Shown here: positions 5,638 to 5,717 of the stretch, piece after piece
How positions within the stretch are numbered: the stretch's first letter is position 1
Layout: each line of letters opens with the position of its first letter
Source: DATMYQ01 sp035560935
GTDB lineage: Bacteria > Bacillota > Negativicutes > Sporomusales > Sporomusaceae
Assembly (NCBI GenBank): GCA_035560935.1
Contig: DATMYQ010000128.1
Location: 1-5,717, forward strand
Reading direction: 5' to 3'
Length of the DNA stretch: 5,717 nt
Made by a program: the position numbers and the translations under genes
Notes under the pieces: generated by a model
Database searches by the model: none
Seen by the model: the letters and a program-made list of their open reading frames with translations, nothing else
What the model was told of the DNA's origin: nothing

Positions 5638-5717
5638 ATCTCTCACCCATCTCTTTAGTCATTCTGCTCTTACTGGCGTTCCGGCAACTACACCGTACTC
5701 CGTAGAAAATCACAAAT
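5638..5717 (-). other. 80-bp leader upstream of cheB; possible 3' end of an upstream gene not resolved
   Basis: This stretch holds the cheB ribosome site (GGGTGA, 5643-5648). Two minus-strand frames are open from the window edge. One stops at 5688 after nine codons. The other stops at 5630, overlapping the cheB start by 8 bp. In Firmicutes the gene before cheB is usually another flagellar gene such as flhG or a PilZ-domain gene, but neither short tail can be recognised. I see no clear -35/-10 pair and no terminator, so read-through from an upstream flagellar gene is the simplest view. Confidence 0.35.

Noticed and set aside
5638..5646. Extension of CheB to a GTG start (three extra residues)
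   Set aside because: The GTG overlaps the likely ribosome site for the ATG at 5637, and the normal family start is MIKVLIVDDS.
1..5717. Search for CRISPR arrays, tRNA/rRNA, insertion sequences, riboswitches, intrinsic terminators or a novel defence-type system
   Set aside because: No direct-repeat arrays, transposase motifs, RNA gene signatures or hairpin-plus-T-run were seen. Nearly all of the window is coding sequence of a standard che operon.

Overview
The window is a compact, single-strand (all minus) chemotaxis gene cluster. In transcription order (right to left) it reads cheB - cheA - cheW - cheC - cheD - small two-TM membrane protein - flagellar sigma factor (sigD/fliA type, cut by the left window edge). 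Every gene has a purine-rich ribosome binding site. Intergenic gaps run from 2 to 41 bp, and I see no intrinsic terminator or convincing internal promoter, so this looks like one stretch of a longer polycistronic flagellar/chemotaxis operon that continues past both edges.

The order cheB-cheA-cheW-cheC-cheD-sigD matches the distal end of the fla/che operon of Bacillus subtilis and other Firmicutes. CheC and CheD together, strong AGGAGG-type Shine-Dalgarno sequences and moderate GC content fit a motile Firmicute. The protein flavour (CheA N-terminus, sigma N-terminus, a hypothetical gene between cheD and the sigma gene) suggests a Negativicutes/Sporomusaceae-like bacterium. That placement is an impression from memory, not a search result.

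How the genes work together: CheW and CheA form the core signalling complex with methyl-accepting receptors (MCPs). CheA autophosphorylates and passes phosphate to CheY (not in the window) and to CheB. Phospho-CheB demethylates receptors. CheD deamidates receptor glutamines and is bound by CheC, a CheY-P phosphatase, which forms the CheC/CheD adaptation loop. The sigma factor at the end would drive late flagellar and chemotaxis genes. CheR, CheY and CheV are not encoded here.

The key catalytic residues are present in CheA, CheB and CheC. CheD has a conservative Thr-to-Ser change at its third active-site position. The points most worth a second look are the uncharacterised 122-residue membrane protein between cheD and the sigma gene, and a Thr in the sigma factor where E. 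coli FliA and B. subtilis SigD have an Arg next to region 2.4. I do not see an undescribed multi-gene system. The window is mostly ordinary, well-conserved chemotaxis machinery, and no stretch longer than 300 bp lacks a gene.
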